The translations under genes were made by a program, and so were the position numbers. A DNA stretch of 64,000 nt from NCBI GenBank assembly GCA_045128735.1, contig JBGVRT010000089.1, forward strand, positions 56,215 through 120,214, written 5' to 3'. This DNA is from RGIG8775 sp045128735 (GTDB lineage Bacteria > Bacillota > Clostridia > Oscillospirales > CAG-272). The notes under the pieces are model-generated. The model was not told the DNA's origin and did not search any database. It worked only from the letters and a program-made list of their open reading frames with translations. The number at the start of each line of letters is the position of its first letter. Position 1 is the stretch's first letter. This document shows positions 17,876 to 26,977 of this stretch, piece after piece.

Positions 17876-17949
17876 GATTTTTAACGAATTTTGTTTAGTA
17901 GAACATTGAAGAATTTTTATCCTTGTTTTTGTGCATAATACACAAAACA

Positions 17950-17985
17950 GCAAACAGTGCCCCTTTGTTAGGAGCACTGTGAAAA
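17950..17985 (-). terminator. Terminator downstream of the heavy-metal ATPase
   Basis: On the minus strand ACAGTGCTCC pairs with GGGGCACTGT (17954-17963 with 17971-17980 on the plus strand), followed by a T-rich tract (TTTGCTGTTTTG). It separates the metal operon from the S10 promoter. Confidence 0.7.
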
Positions 17986-17994
17986 ATATTATAT

Positions 17995-20061
17995 TTATCT
18001 TTTTCTGCCTGCTCGGGTTGCGTTAAGCACCGTAAGAACCGCGGTTCCCACGTCCGCAATTATGGCAAGCCCAAGTGACGGATAGGCAAACAAGCCCACG
18101 AAAACCACAGCAAGTTTTACTCCAAGCGAAAGCCAAATGTTTTGCTCCGCTATTTTTACGGTATCCTTTGCAACCTGCACCATATCGTTTATTCTTGCAA
18201 GATTATCGTCAACTATCACTACGTCGGCACTTTCAACAGTAAGCGTCGAGCCGCTTCCCATAGCTATACCCACGTCAGCTCGGGCGATCGCCGCCGAGTC
18301 GTTAAGTCCATCACCGCAAAAAGCTACGGTCTTTTCGGGGTGAGCCTTTTTCTCCTCACGGTATATAGTGTTAAACCGTTCGAGCTTTTCATCGGGCTTA
18401 AGTTCGGAATAATATTCATCAACGCCCACAACGTCAGCCACGTGCTTTACTGCGCCTGCGGTGTCACCGCTCATTATTGCCACGCGTACAACACCGTTAC
18501 CGCGAAGCGCTGAGACCTCACCCAGCGCGTTATCCTTGACCTTAGCTGAAAACAGGAGCGCGCCGCAGAATTTTCCGTCAAGCGCCGCGTATATGGCACT
18601 CTGATCGGTTCCAGACACCTTTACGCCAAGCTCAGCCATAAGCTTACGATTTCCGAAAGCCGCCGTCCGACCGCCAACAGCACACACTATGCCTCTGCCG
18701 CCTATAACTTTAACACCCTCGGCTTTGTAATGCGATGAGGCGGTATATTTTTCACAGAAGGATTTTGCAGAAGCGTGAGGACTTTTAAGAAGTGCCGCTT
18801 TTGACATATCAAGCAATTGCTTTTCAGATATCGGAGACTCGGCTCCCATTTTTACACCGATAAAATCGGGAGTTGCTGAGGTAAGCGTACCCGTTTTATC
18901 AAAAACCACTGCACCGAGAAGCGACGCATTGTCAATAACTTGACCGCCTCTGAAAACTATTCCGCGGCCTGCCGCACGTCCTATACCCGAGAAATATGCA
19001 AGCGGAACCGAAAGCACCAAAGCGCAAGGACAAGACGCGACAAGCACAACAAGCGCAGAACGGAACGCATCCCCCACGCTATCCTTAACAAAAAGACCGA
19101 TGGCAAAAACAGCCAGAGCAACAGCAAACGCAATAGGCGTGAATATTTCCGCGAAGCGCGTTATCTTCTTTTCAGTGGGCGCTTTTTGTTTTGCTGCAAG
19201 GTCAACCGCCTTTTTCAACTTGCTTGCGGTGGAATTTTCATAAATCTCGGTCACTCTGACCATCAAAGCCCCCGAAATAAGAGCAATTCCCGAAAGACAG
19301 ACGTCCCCCACGTTTAACTCGCGAGGAATGCTCTCCCCCGTAACCGCCGAGGTGTCGGCGTATCCGCTTCCGTCAACCACAACGCCGTCAAGAGCGATTC
19401 GGTCTCCCACTCTCACAGATATTACGTCGCCTACTTTAGCCTTTGAGGCAGGGACAGTTTTTGAAGCGCCGTCACAAACCACGGTGACGTTTTCCTCGGT
19501 TATCTCTATAAGCTGAGAAATGTTTTTCTTGGAGCGGCTGTAGGCTTCGCCGGAAACAGTTTCGCCAAGTGAATAGAGATACATAACCGCCGCGGCATCG
19601 GCAAATTCTCCAAGAGCCACCGCCCCTATTGTCGCCACACACATCAGAGTGAATTCTGTGAAAAATCTCTTCCTTATTATGTTATTATACGCACCGAGCC
19701 ACGCTTCCCTGCCAAAAAGCAAATAAACCACTGCAGCACAGGGAATAGAAACCCACAAAGAAAGCTGTTGAAGCTCCCCGAGAAAAGCCAGAAGCAACAG
19801 CAGAGCGCCCAATATATAATATAGGATGACTTTTTTCGTCAGACCGCCGCTGTGCTCACATCCGCAAGAGCAAGAATCGCGGTCATGAGAGCAAGCACAC
19901 CCCGATTCTTGTCCGTGGCTATGCTCGTGGTTATGCTCGTGATTATGTTTGTGCTCGTGGTCGTGCGAACATCCGCATTTTTCTCCATTATTGTGGTTGT
20001 GTTTTTTGTTGTCATGCCAATTACAACAACATTTATTTTCATTTGTATGTTTATCGTTCAT
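17995..20061 (-). CDS. Heavy-metal (probably zinc/cadmium) efflux P1B-type ATPase
   Basis: 688 residues. The first ~80 residues are a Cys/His-rich tail with repeated HxHxH units (HEHKHNHEHNHEHSHG) and Cys clusters, replacing the usual HMA domain. Then follow membrane helices, the metal-channel motif SCPCAL (about residue 345), the phosphorylation site DKTGTLT, and GDGLNDSAAIARADVGIAMG. CPC with a His-rich tail points to Zn2+/Cd2+ (CadA/ZntA/ZiaA group) rather than copper. It lies 16 nt downstream of an ArsR-type regulator with a zinc-type sensor site, forming a self-regulated detoxification operon. Exact metal specificity is inferred. Confidence 0.92.
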   Translation of the reverse strand: MNDKHTNENKCCCNWHDNKKHNHNNGEKCGCSHDHEHKHNHEHNHEHSHGQESGCACSHDRDSCSCGCEHSGGLTKKVILYYILGALLLLLAFLGELQQLSLWVSIPCAAVVYLLFGREAWLGAYNNIIRKRFFTEFTLMCVATIGAVALGEFADAAAVMYLYSLGETVSGEAYSRSKKNISQLIEITEENVTVVCDGASKTVPASKAKVGDVISVRVGDRIALDGVVVDGSGYADTSAVTGESIPRELNVGDVCLSGIALISGALMVRVTEIYENSTASKLKKAVDLAAKQKAPTEKKITRFAEIFTPIAFAVALAVFAIGLFVKDSVGDAFRSALVVLVASCPCALVLSVPLAYFSGIGRAAGRGIVFRGGQVIDNASLLGAVVFDKTGTLTSATPDFIGVKMGAESPISEKQLLDMSKAALLKSPHASAKSFCEKYTASSHYKAEGVKVIGGRGIVCAVGGRTAAFGNRKLMAELGVKVSGTDQSAIYAALDGKFCGALLFSAKVKDNALGEVSALRGNGVVRVAIMSGDTAGAVKHVADVVGVDEYYSELKPDEKLERFNTIYREEKKAHPEKTVAFCGDGLNDSAAIARADVGIAMGSGSTLTVESADVVIVDDNLARINDMVQVAKDTVKIAEQNIWLSLGVKLAVVFVGLFAYPSLGLAIIADVGTAVLTVLNATRAGRKR

Positions 20062-20077
20062 TATTTACTCCTCCCTC

Positions 20078-20389
20078 TTATTCCTCGCAAACGTGCATCT
20101 CCGCCATATCCATCACAAGCCTTACGTGCTCATCGGCAAGCGAATAAACTTGATTTTTGCCACTCCGCGCCACCCTTACAAGGTCGGCGCGTTTAAGTAT
20201 GGCAAGCTGATGCGAAACCGCCGATTGACTCATCTCAACACGCTCGCTTATGTGCATAACGCATTTTGAACCGTCGAAAAGCGAAAAAAGAATCTTCAGC
20301 CGCGTTTCATCGGCAAGCACCTTGAAAAATCCCGCCATATCGGTCAACGCCTTAAAATCTATCTGTGTTTGTTTTTTAATATGTTGCAT
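20078..20389 (-). CDS. ArsR/SmtB-family metal-sensing repressor
   Basis: 103 residues from the ATG at 20389, chosen because GGAGG lies just before it; an upstream ATG at 20419 lacks an RBS and would lie inside the operator. The winged helix contains ADETRLKILFSLFDGSK and the recognition helix MSQSAVSHQLAILKRADLV. The last helix carries D-x-H-(10)-H-(2)-E (within DEHVRLVMDMAEMHVCEE), exactly the alpha-5 zinc site of SmtB/CzrA. The alpha-3N Cys site of CadC is absent. Predicted to release its operator when Zn2+ is in excess, inducing the ATPase. Confidence 0.92.
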   Translation of the reverse strand: MQHIKKQTQIDFKALTDMAGFFKVLADETRLKILFSLFDGSKCVMHISERVEMSQSAVSHQLAILKRADLVRVARSGKNQVYSLADEHVRLVMDMAEMHVCEE

Positions 20390-20401
20390 AGCGCCTCCGT
20401 T

Positions 20402-20454
20402 ATATGAATTGTTGTTCATATGAACATTTTATCATATGATTTGAAATTTGTCAA
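20402..20454 (-). promoter_or_regulatory. Promoter and operator of the metal-resistance operon
   Basis: On the minus strand TTGACA (20449-20454) is followed after 17 bp by TAAAAT (20426-20431). Just downstream, ATATGAA (20402-20408) and TTCATAT (20415-20421) form a perfect inverted repeat with a 6-bp spacer, resembling ArsR/SmtB-family operators. Binding there would cover the transcription start. Confidence 0.8.
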
Positions 20455-20545
20455 GATGAAATAAAAAAATTTATTTTGTACACACCTAATTAACAATTTT
20501 GAGGTATAATTATTATATATATAAATTACTGGAAAGAGACATATT

Positions 20546-21379
20546 ATGGATACGAATAAAAAAATCAAAATCTACGCGTGTACCGCCATAGGGCTTGCAG
20601 TTCTCATAACTGCTTTGAGAACGCTGTGTCTTTTCTTCTCATACGACGTTGAAACGGGATATTTCAACCCTTCCCCTCTCAACACTATAACAAATATTTT
20701 AGTTGCTCTCGCAATTATCGGAGCCGCTTCTGCAAGATTCATTTTTCAAAAGGACTCACTCTGCACAGAGCTTTGTCCCAAGCATCCGATTTTCAGACTC
20801 AGCTCACTGTGCTCGGCGTTAATCACGATACTTGCCGCGGCGTATATATCCACCTCAGGCACATTGGGAACACTCGGCAAGATAGCTCTTGTGTTCACTG
20901 TGATTTCAACAGCATTTTACGCATTAGGCGTGGTTGCAAAAAACAAACTCGATATTTACAGAGCATTTTTATCCATAGCTTGCATCGTTGCATACATCGC
21001 TGTTCTCGCCTCGCTTTACTTTAATATGAACGTCGCAATGAACAGTCCGCACAAGATATTCGGAAGTTTTGCTCTTATGTCATCTATGCTACTTATACTT
21101 TGCGAAACGCGCATATATCTCGGTGTTTCTATGCCTCGCGCTCACATCGCGTTTTCTGCGCTGACCGTTGTTTTCGGATTTTCCCAGTCTTTAAGTTCCT
21201 TCACGTATATTTTGTCAGGCGTCTCGCAGTTTGCAGCCACCCCCGTGGTGCTCGGAAACTTGGGGTATGTGATTCTGCTCTTGGCGGTATCGGTATACGC
21301 TACGGCAAGATGCTTTGCGTTCAAAGTTGCAACGGGCTCAAGCGAAACCGAAACAAAGGAGAACGAAAATGGCATGTAA
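20546..21379 (+). CDS. Polytopic membrane protein of unknown function
   Basis: 277 residues with about seven or eight hydrophobic segments, starting MDTNKKIKIYACTAIGLA after GGAAAGAG. No catalytic or binding motif was recognised and no family name can be offered. It overlaps the following Nudix gene by 11 nt, so the two are probably cotranscribed. It diverges from the metal-resistance operon. Confidence 0.75.
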   Translation: MDTNKKIKIYACTAIGLAVLITALRTLCLFFSYDVETGYFNPSPLNTITNILVALAIIGAASARFIFQKDSLCTELCPKHPIFRLSSLCSALITILAAAYISTSGTLGTLGKIALVFTVISTAFYALGVVAKNKLDIYRAFLSIACIVAYIAVLASLYFNMNVAMNSPHKIFGSFALMSSMLLILCETRIYLGVSMPRAHIAFSALTVVFGFSQSLSSFTYILSGVSQFAATPVVLGNLGYVILLLAVSVYATARCFAFKVATGSSETETKENENGM

Positions 21380-21803
21380 AGTCTACAAGCTTGGCTCACT
21401 TCCAAGCTACAAATACGTTGTAATAATTTCGGTATATAAAGGATCGCTTGTTCTCAGCAAGCATAATCTTCGCATAAGCTGGGAAACACAGGGCGGTCAC
21501 ATTGAAGAAGGCGAAACCCCGCTCGAAGCGGCAAAACGCGAGCTTTACGAAGAATCGGGGGCGGTTGAGTATACCATTCGTCCCATATTCGACTACCGTT
21601 CGGGTGACAAGGACAACTATGCTGACGGTCAGGTGTTTTTCGCAGAGATAACAAAATTTGAGCCTATCCCCGAAAGAAGCGAAATGCGCGACATCGGGTT
21701 CTTCGACCACCTTACCACCTGCCTCACGTACAAGGATATAACCCCCGTCCTTATTGAAACAGCCAACAAGCTGAAGATCACAAACATAAAAATTAAAAAA
21801 TAA
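21369..21803 (+). CDS. Nudix hydrolase
   Basis: 144 residues from the ATG at 21369, chosen for AAAGGAG seven bases upstream. The Nudix box is complete: GGHIEEGETPLEAAKRELYE followed by ESGA, giving the G-x5-E-x7-REUxEExGU pattern that binds Mg2+. Such enzymes cleave nucleoside diphosphates linked to another moiety; the substrate is unknown. It overlaps the upstream membrane-protein gene. Confidence 0.9.
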   Translation: MACKVYKLGSLPSYKYVVIISVYKGSLVLSKHNLRISWETQGGHIEEGETPLEAAKRELYEESGAVEYTIRPIFDYRSGDKDNYADGQVFFAEITKFEPIPERSEMRDIGFFDHLTTCLTYKDITPVLIETANKLKITNIKIKK

Positions 21804-21825
21804 ATAAGAAAATTTGAAAAAGCTC

Positions 21826-21854
21826 TTGACAAATCCGCAATTCCGTGGTATACT
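21826..21854 (+). promoter_or_regulatory. Sigma-A type promoter of ylxM-ffh
   Basis: TTGACA (21826-21831) and TATACT (21849-21854) are separated by 17 bp, 55 nt before the ylxM start codon. Confidence 0.85.
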
Positions 21855-21908
21855 CTGTAAAGTGTTTTGCTTTACACAGTATTTTTGTACCACGGAAGGT
21901 TTGAAAAG

Positions 21909-22244
21909 ATGTTTGAAAAAAACCTCAGACTTGCCAGCTTGCTTGATTTTTATGGCGAGGTACTGAGCCAAAGAAAGCAGGAAGTGCTCTCTTTGTATTA
22001 CAACGAGGATCTTTCGCTTGCCGAAATAGCCGATGAGATCGGAATTTCAAGACAGGGCGTAAGAGATCTCATCAAAAAAGCCGAAGAGGAGCTGATCTTT
22101 CTTGAGGATAAGCTCGGACTTCAAAAAAAGCTCTATGAGGCACTTGAGCAAAGCGACAGAATTTTCGAGCTTATGAACAGGGAAAATGCATCGGAGGAGC
22201 TTACCTCTCAGATGCGGAATTTGGTACAGATACTGAAAAAGTAA
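21909..22244 (+). CDS. ylxM: YlxM/p13-type SRP-associated helix-turn-helix protein
   Basis: 111 residues from the ATG at 21909 (preceded by GGAAGG). The sigma-70 region 4-like helix-turn-helix lies in YYNEDLSLAEIADEIGISRQ, followed by GVRDLIKKAEEELIFLEDKL, the hallmark of the UPF0122 family. It is directly upstream of ffh, the conserved arrangement; the family is associated with signal recognition particle function in Gram-positives. Confidence 0.93.
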   Translation: MFEKNLRLASLLDFYGEVLSQRKQEVLSLYYNEDLSLAEIADEIGISRQGVRDLIKKAEEELIFLEDKLGLQKKLYEALEQSDRIFELMNRENASEELTSQMRNLVQILKK

Positions 22245-22271
22245 TACATTATATGAAAGGCAGGTGCTTAT

Positions 22272-23609
22272 ATGTTCCAAAGCTTAAGCGATAAGCTGAA
22301 CAACGCCTTCAAGAAATTCAGAAGCAAGGGCAAGCTCACCGAGGCAGACGTCAAGACGGGTATGCGGGAAATCAAGCTCGCGTTGCTTGAGGCTGACGTT
22401 AACTTCAAGGTAGTAAAGGACTTTATAAACACCGTATCGGCTCGCGCGGTCGGAAGCGACGTTCTTGAGTCGCTGGTTCCCGCACAGCAGATCGTTAAAA
22501 TAGTAAACGAGGAGCTGACCAACCTTATGGGCGGCTCTCAGGCAAAGCTGACCATTTCGCCCAAGCCCCCCACGGTAGTTATGATGGTAGGTCTCCAGGG
22601 CGCAGGTAAAACAACGCATGCCGCAAAGCTCGCGGGGCTTTACAAGGGTCAGGGCAAAAATCCTCTGCTCGTCGCCTGCGACGTATACCGTCCCGCGGCT
22701 ATCAAACAGCTTGAGATAGTCGGTGAAACACTTGGAATCCCCGTATTTTCTATGGGAACCGATGTATCCCCCGTAAAAATCGCCACTGAAGGCGTTAAGT
22801 ACGCCGAGAAAAAAGGCTATGATATGGTCTTTGTCGATACCGCAGGCCGTCTGCACATCGACGAAGAGCTTATGGAGGAGCTTAAGAAGATAAAAGCCGA
22901 GGTCAAGCCCACCGAAATACTGCTGACTATCGACGCAATGATAGGTCAGGACGCGGTAAACGTTGCAGAGACCTTCAACGAGCTTCTCGACGTTACGGGA
23001 GTTATCCTCACAAAGCTTGACGGTGACACCCGAGGAGGAGCGGCACTTTCTGTAAAATACGTAACGGGTAAGCCCATAAAATTCATAGGTACGGGTGAAA
23101 AGCTCGACAAGATCGAGCCTTTCCATCCCGACCGAATGGCATCGAGAATTCTCGGTATGGGCGACGTTCTTACTCTTATAGAGAAAGCCGAGCAGGCTTT
23201 CGACGAGAAAAAGGCGGCTGAGCTTGAACAAAAAATAAGACAGCAGACCTTCACTCTTGACGATTATCTCGACCAATTCGCACAGCTCAAAAATATGGGC
23301 AGTATGGAACAGCTTGCGGGAATGATTCCGGGTATGAACCAAGCGGCACTCAAGGACGCAAAGTTCGACGAAAAGGTGCTTGCAAGGCAGGAAGCGATAA
23401 TCAAGTCAATGACCAAGCTTGAACGCGAAAAGCCCGAAATTCTTGCGGCATCGAGAAAGATCCGCATTGCCAAGGGCAGCGGTACAACGGTTGAGGAGGT
23501 CAACAGACTTCTGAAGCAATTTGAACAGATAAGAAAGCTGATGAAGGAATTTTCCAACCCCTCAAAGCTTTCGAAATTTGCAAAAGGCAGGATGAAAATG
23601 CCGTTCTGA
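22272..23609 (+). CDS. ffh: Signal recognition particle protein Ffh (SRP54)
   Basis: A 445-residue GTPase of the SRP. Domain order: N domain (1-~85), G domain with GLQGAGKTTHAAKLA (G1, about residues 107-121), DTAGRLHIDEELM (G3) and TKLDGDTRGGAA (G4), and a Met-rich M domain (about 300-445) that binds SRP RNA and signal sequences (MIPGMN, KGSGTTVEEVNRLL). It acts with FtsY in cotranslational targeting. Confidence 0.98.
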   Translation: MFQSLSDKLNNAFKKFRSKGKLTEADVKTGMREIKLALLEADVNFKVVKDFINTVSARAVGSDVLESLVPAQQIVKIVNEELTNLMGGSQAKLTISPKPPTVVMMVGLQGAGKTTHAAKLAGLYKGQGKNPLLVACDVYRPAAIKQLEIVGETLGIPVFSMGTDVSPVKIATEGVKYAEKKGYDMVFVDTAGRLHIDEELMEELKKIKAEVKPTEILLTIDAMIGQDAVNVAETFNELLDVTGVILTKLDGDTRGGAALSVKYVTGKPIKFIGTGEKLDKIEPFHPDRMASRILGMGDVLTLIEKAEQAFDEKKAAELEQKIRQQTFTLDDYLDQFAQLKNMGSMEQLAGMIPGMNQAALKDAKFDEKVLARQEAIIKSMTKLEREKPEILAASRKIRIAKGSGTTVEEVNRLLKQFEQIRKLMKEFSNPSKLSKFAKGRMKMPF

Positions 23610-23666
23610 CGGCTTTTTATAAATAAGTAAAAAATTTTTTAATTTACATTTTGGAGGAACTTAAAA

Positions 23667-23909
23667 ATGGTAAAAATCAGACTTAAGAGAATCGGTGCAA
23701 AGAAGGCTCCCTTCTACCGCGTTGTAGTTGCAGACAGCCGCTACCCCAGAAACGGTAGATTTATCGAGGAGATCGGTACCTACAATCCCCTTGCAGAGCC
23801 CGCTGAAATCAGCATCGACGGCGAGAAGGCAAAGGCTTGGATCGGCAAGGGCGCACAGCCCACAGAGACCGTAAAGGCTCTTCTTAAGAAGTCCGGTATC
23901 GTTGACTGA
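23667..23909 (+). CDS. rpsP: 30S ribosomal protein S16
   Basis: 80 residues: MVKIRLKRIGAKKAPFYRVV and DSRYPRNGRFIEEIGTYNPL are the S16 signatures. TTGGAGGAAC precedes the start. Position after ffh is standard. Confidence 0.98.
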   Translation: MVKIRLKRIGAKKAPFYRVVVADSRYPRNGRFIEEIGTYNPLAEPAEISIDGEKAKAWIGKGAQPTETVKALLKKSGIVD

Positions 23910-23929
23910 TAAGTAAACGGAGACCTGAG

Positions 23930-24166
23930 ATGGCAGATTTGAAAGCAACCTTAACAGACATTGCCAAGGCAATTGTCGACAGTCCCGACGAGGTTAAGGT
24001 GTCCCAGACAGAGGACGACAATACCATAACCTTGGTATTAAGCGTTGCACCCGACGATATGGGTATGGTTATCGGTAAGCACGGAAAGATTGCAAAGGCC
24101 ATTCGCTCACTTATCAAGGCTGCAGCAGGAAATACAAGCAAAAAGGTAAACGTTGAAATCAAATAA
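23930..24166 (+). CDS. khpA: KH-domain RNA-binding protein KhpA
   Basis: 78 residues, a single KH domain with the GxxG-type loop in DMGMVIGKHGKIAKAIRSLI. The family (YlqC/KhpA) partners with KhpB and affects cell size and sRNA biology in other Bacillota. It follows rpsP as usual, but rimM, trmD and rplS, its common neighbours, are not here; a terminator follows immediately. Confidence 0.95.
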   Translation: MADLKATLTDIAKAIVDSPDEVKVSQTEDDNTITLVLSVAPDDMGMVIGKHGKIAKAIRSLIKAAAGNTSKKVNVEIK

Positions 24167-24182
24167 GTTTACAAAGGGATTT

Positions 24183-24214
24183 AAGGAGCTGTAATAAAAA
24201 CAGCTCCTTTATTT
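24183..24214 (+). terminator. Terminator after khpA
   Basis: AAGGAGCTGT pairs with ACAGCTCCTT across a 7-nt loop, followed by TATTTT. It ends the ylxM-ffh-rpsP-khpA unit and lies just before the next start codon. Confidence 0.85.
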
Positions 24215-24219
24215 TAAGT

Positions 24220-24909
24220 ATGAAAAACACCTACGAAATACTTTTGAGTAACGGAGTACAACCTTCACTTCTTAAAGACAGCGACGCCAACAGCTTTGAG
24301 CTTTTTTGCCGACAAGCTGAGAACGGCTCTGCAGAGTTCGAGGCTTTCGCCGTCAAGTGCCGCGAATATATGGACAAAACCGACGCGCAGTTTGCAAAAG
24401 CAGTCGGCAAGGCAATAGCTATATTAAAAAGTGCTACCGACCTGCTTGAGAGTGTATGCTCCACAGTATCCGACTCACTGTTCTCGGCTTTTTCTTCCGA
24501 TTCGGGTGAATTGTGGGAAAAGCATTGCAAAACGGCGGTTGCGCTTCAAGCAAAGGCTTCAGAGTTGAGCGCGCTCCCCCCTTTATTTCATCCCAACAAC
24601 AGTGAGACGCATCACTTGTCCACCGAGCTTTTGTTGCGTAAAATCGCGATTTCGGAGTACTCGGCAAGCGGCGAACACCTTAATCGTTTTAACCATCTTT
24701 CAGTCGAGCTAAAGGACTTTGAAAATGAGCAAGAAGCAAGATTTTCAAAAGCGGCTGAGCTTATTCAAACGGCTGTAAAAAAGATGTCCGAGCTTACCGC
24801 AGAGACAGAACGCGCCGCGAAATCCGGCTCAAAGCAGAGATTCGATTCGGCGGTGCGCGGGCAAATGACGTTGCTTCACGACGTTTCACAAGTGTTTACT
24901 GAAATTTGA
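24220..24909 (+). CDS. Hypothetical helical protein
   Basis: 229 residues, no signal peptide, no membrane segment, rich in Ala, Glu, Ser and Lys with a predicted mostly helical, partly coiled-coil pattern. No family was recognised. The start codon lies only a few bases after the khpA terminator and has no clear RBS, so the start or expression is uncertain. The HAD gene follows 19 nt downstream. Confidence 0.65.
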   Translation: MKNTYEILLSNGVQPSLLKDSDANSFELFCRQAENGSAEFEAFAVKCREYMDKTDAQFAKAVGKAIAILKSATDLLESVCSTVSDSLFSAFSSDSGELWEKHCKTAVALQAKASELSALPPLFHPNNSETHHLSTELLLRKIAISEYSASGEHLNRFNHLSVELKDFENEQEARFSKAAELIQTAVKKMSELTAETERAAKSGSKQRFDSAVRGQMTLLHDVSQVFTEI

Positions 24910-24928
24910 GAATCAGAGGAGCAAAAAA

Positions 24929-25579
24929 ATGGCAAAATACAAATACCTGTTTTTTGACCTTGACGGAACCCTCACGGACTCCGCCGAGGGTATTATAAAC
25001 TCCATAGTATACGCCCTTGAAAAATTCGGCATCAAGGTGGAGGACAGAGAGCCGCTCAGAGTTTTCCTCGGTCCCCCTCTCGTCGATGCCTTTATGAAGT
25101 TTTACGGTTTTACCGAAGAAAACGCCCACAAGGCGGTTGAGTATTACCGCGAGCGATTCAGAAATATCGGCATATTCGAAAACAGAGTGTATGACGGGAT
25201 CCCCGAATTGCTCGGCACGCTGAAAAAGTTGGACTACAAGCTTATAGTAGCAACCTCCAAGCCCGAAGCCTTTGCCACGCGAATAGCCGACCACTTTGAC
25301 CTTACAAAATATTTCGACCTCATCGCGGGCGCAACCTTTGACGGCAAAATCAGTACCAAATCAGAGGTAATAGCCTACGCCCTTGAAAGCTTTGGAGTCA
25401 AGGACAAAAACGAGGTCGTTATGATTGGCGACAGACACCACGACACCGAGGGTGCCGCAAAAATGGGAATAGACTCGATAGGAGTCCTCTACGGCTACGG
25501 CGACCGCGAGGAGCTTGAAAGCACGGGAGCAACCTACATAGCCGAAACAGTCGGCGATATTTTGAAAATCCTTAAATAG
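24929..25579 (+). CDS. HAD-family hydrolase (phosphoglycolate phosphatase-like)
   Basis: 216 residues. HAD motif I FFDLDGTLTDS is at residues 6-16, motif II is around VATSKP, motif III at the Lys of FGVKDKNEV, and motif IV at MIGDRHHDTEGA. The helical cap between motifs I and II is of the Gph/PpaX type. The substrate is unknown; phosphoglycolate, pyrophosphate or a nucleotide are all possible. AGAGGAG precedes the start. Confidence 0.92.
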   Translation: MAKYKYLFFDLDGTLTDSAEGIINSIVYALEKFGIKVEDREPLRVFLGPPLVDAFMKFYGFTEENAHKAVEYYRERFRNIGIFENRVYDGIPELLGTLKKLDYKLIVATSKPEAFATRIADHFDLTKYFDLIAGATFDGKISTKSEVIAYALESFGVKDKNEVVMIGDRHHDTEGAAKMGIDSIGVLYGYGDREELESTGATYIAETVGDILKILK

Positions 25580-25593
25580 ACATAGAAAGGTCG

Positions 25594-26976
25594 GTGATAA
25601 CAGTGCACGAATTTTTTGAAAACAACCACGAAAGACTAAACAGCTTACTTGACAGTCGAAGTTATCACGAATTTGCAAGGCTTATCGACCAAGCCAACCC
25701 CGTAGACGTGGCAGAATATATCGACACGCTCACAGACAGCAGGCTTATTACAGTTTTCAGACTGCTGAAAAAAGACGTTGCGGCAGAGGTCTTTGCCGAA
25801 CTCGGAACCACTGCACGCGAGAAAATTATTCTTACCACCGCCGACAGCGACCTGGCAGTCATAATTGACGGTCTTTTCGTTGACGACGCGGTTGACCTGC
25901 TTGAAGAGCTTCCCGCAAGTATGGTAAAGCGTATCCTGCGCTCCGCAAAGCCAGAAACCCGCGCGCTTATAAATAAATTTTTAAGCTATGAGGACGGCTC
26001 GGCAGGAAGCGTTATGACCGCCGAATATATTGACTTAAAGAAGAATATGACCGTGGCGCAGGCAATAAACCGTATAAGAAAAACGGGTGTAAATAAAGAA
26101 ACGGTCTATACCGCATTCGTTATCGACAGCTCCCGCAAATTAGAGGGCATAGTGTCGCTGAAGGACCTGCTTTTTGCCGACGAAAACGAGCTTATAGAAA
26201 ATATTATGGTGGGCGATGTTAAACGGGTCACCACGTCTGATGACAGACAGGATGCCGTCGCGCTTATCGCTAAATACGACCTGCTTTCGCTCCCCGTAGT
26301 GGATAAAGAGGACCGTCTGGTCGGTCTTATAACTGTAGACGATGCTCTTGACGTCATTACAGAAGAAGCGTTTGAGGACATCGAAGTTATGGCGGCTATC
26401 TCGCCCACGGCTAAGCCCTATATGGAAACATCTACGTTCGAGACTTGGAAAAAACGTATTCCATGGCTACTCTTGCTTATGATATCCTCCGCGCTTTCGG
26501 GCGGAATCATCTCGCACTACGAAAACGCCCTCGGAACTTACGTTATTCTCACCTCGTTTATCCCTATGCTTATGGGCTCGGGCGGTAACGCCGGCGGACA
26601 GTCGTCGGTTACCGTAATAAGAGGAATTTCACTTGGCGAAATTGACTTCAAGGATATCTTCAAGGTCATTTTCAAGGAGTTTAAGGTATCTCTCCTTTGC
26701 GCGGTAACAATGTGCGTGGCAAACTTTGTGAAGGTTATGTTCGTTGACCTCCACGCCTCCTTTACCCTTGAAAATCTCACCCTCGCCGCCATAGTCAGCC
26801 TTACGCTGTTCTGTACGGTGGTGGCTGCAAAAATAATCGGTGCTTCCCTGCCCCTGGTTGTAAAACGCCTCGGACTTGACCCCGCGGTTATGGCAAGCCC
26901 CTTTATAACAACAATAGTTGATGCAATATCACTTGTAATTTACTTCCGCTTTGCCTCGGCGTTACTTGGAATATGA
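25594..26976 (+). CDS. mgtE: Magnesium transporter MgtE
   Basis: 460 residues from a GTG at 25594 (AAAGG upstream). Domain order: MgtE N-terminal superhelical domain (to about 130), two CBS domains (about 140-255, for example LSLPVVDKEDRLVGLITVDD), a connecting helix, and a five-helix membrane domain with GSGGNAGGQSSVTVIRG and the pore-region SPFITTIVD. It is a Mg2+-gated channel in the cell membrane. No Mg2+ riboswitch was seen. Confidence 0.96.
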   Translation: MITVHEFFENNHERLNSLLDSRSYHEFARLIDQANPVDVAEYIDTLTDSRLITVFRLLKKDVAAEVFAELGTTAREKIILTTADSDLAVIIDGLFVDDAVDLLEELPASMVKRILRSAKPETRALINKFLSYEDGSAGSVMTAEYIDLKKNMTVAQAINRIRKTGVNKETVYTAFVIDSSRKLEGIVSLKDLLFADENELIENIMVGDVKRVTTSDDRQDAVALIAKYDLLSLPVVDKEDRLVGLITVDDALDVITEEAFEDIEVMAAISPTAKPYMETSTFETWKKRIPWLLLLMISSALSGGIISHYENALGTYVILTSFIPMLMGSGGNAGGQSSVTVIRGISLGEIDFKDIFKVIFKEFKVSLLCAVTMCVANFVKVMFVDLHASFTLENLTLAAIVSLTLFCTVVAAKIIGASLPLVVKRLGLDPAVMASPFITTIVDAISLVIYFRFASALLGI

Positions 26977-26977
26977 T

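Noticed and set aside
19840..20061. Short repetitive CAT/GTG-rich tract that resembles a repeat array
   Set aside because: It encodes the His-rich N-terminus of the heavy-metal ATPase. There are no spacers and it is not a CRISPR array.
22284..23342. 352-codon minus-strand frame antisense to ffh
   Set aside because: It lies wholly inside ffh, has no RBS or recognisable motif, and the ffh protein is complete and conserved.
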